From: Cyanobacteria bacterium UBA8803
GTDB lineage: Bacteria > Cyanobacteriota > Cyanobacteriia > Cyanobacteriales > Coleofasciculaceae
DNA: 5,527 nt
Reading direction: 5' to 3'
NCBI GenBank assembly: GCA_003505715.1
Contig: DNXU01000026.1
Span: 6,013-11,539 of the forward strand
Part shown: piece by piece, positions 5,525 through 5,527 of the stretch
Layout of the letters: every line of letters begins with the position of its first letter
How positions within the stretch are numbered: the stretch's first letter is position 1
Program-made: the position numbers and the translations under genes
The notes under the pieces: model-generated
What the model was told of the DNA's origin: nothing
The model's database searches: none
What the model saw: only the letters and a program-made list of their open reading frames with translations

Positions 5525-5527
5525 TGG

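Overview
The window most likely comes from a cyanobacterial chromosome. It carries six exact copies of the octamer GCGATCGC (the HIP1 palindrome over-represented in many cyanobacteria), cyanobacterial-style short heptamer repeats, and a zinc-ribbon Ser/Thr kinase fused to a GUN4 domain, an architecture I know from cyanobacteria. The genus cannot be read from the sequence.

Layout, left to right. Positions 1-28 hold a terminator-like hairpin of an unseen upstream gene. A small PPC/DUF296-domain protein follows (81-476, +). Next is a membrane protein on the opposite strand with a TTG start, rich in His/Asp and resembling YdjM/DUF457-type predicted metal-dependent hydrolases (537-1133, -). It lies between two inverted copies of a T8-(A)ACGCAGAG repeat (483-530 and 1218-1255). 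A 316-bp non-coding stretch (1134-1449) holds heptamer repeats, one repeat copy and several palindromes, and ends in the only strong Shine-Dalgarno sequence of the window. This serves a ChaB-family protein (1450-1653, +), followed after 56 bp by a complete ABCB-type half-transporter (1710-3533, +). After a short spacer with a hairpin repeat and what looks like a duplicated copy of the transporter gene's 3' end comes a conserved cyanobacterial protein that I tentatively relate to the beta-carboxysome assembly chaperone CcmS (3650-4108, +). It meets tail to tail, with a 9-bp overlap, the zinc-ribbon/kinase/GUN4 protein (4100-5497, -), whose 5' leader is made of TTGTTCA heptamers.

The genes do not form one obvious pathway. 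chaB and the ABC exporter could be co-transcribed, and the CcmS-like gene may once have directly abutted the exporter gene, since the stop codon at the end of the duplicated piece touches its ATG (TAAATG). The remainder reads as ordinary cyanobacterial chromosome with small intergenic repeats. I see no CRISPR array, tRNA, rRNA, transposase, phage gene or defence cassette, and no clear sign of a wholly new system. The most worthwhile observations are the duplicated transporter tail, the kinase-GUN4 fusion with its repeat-built leader, and the inverted repeats around the 537-1133 gene.
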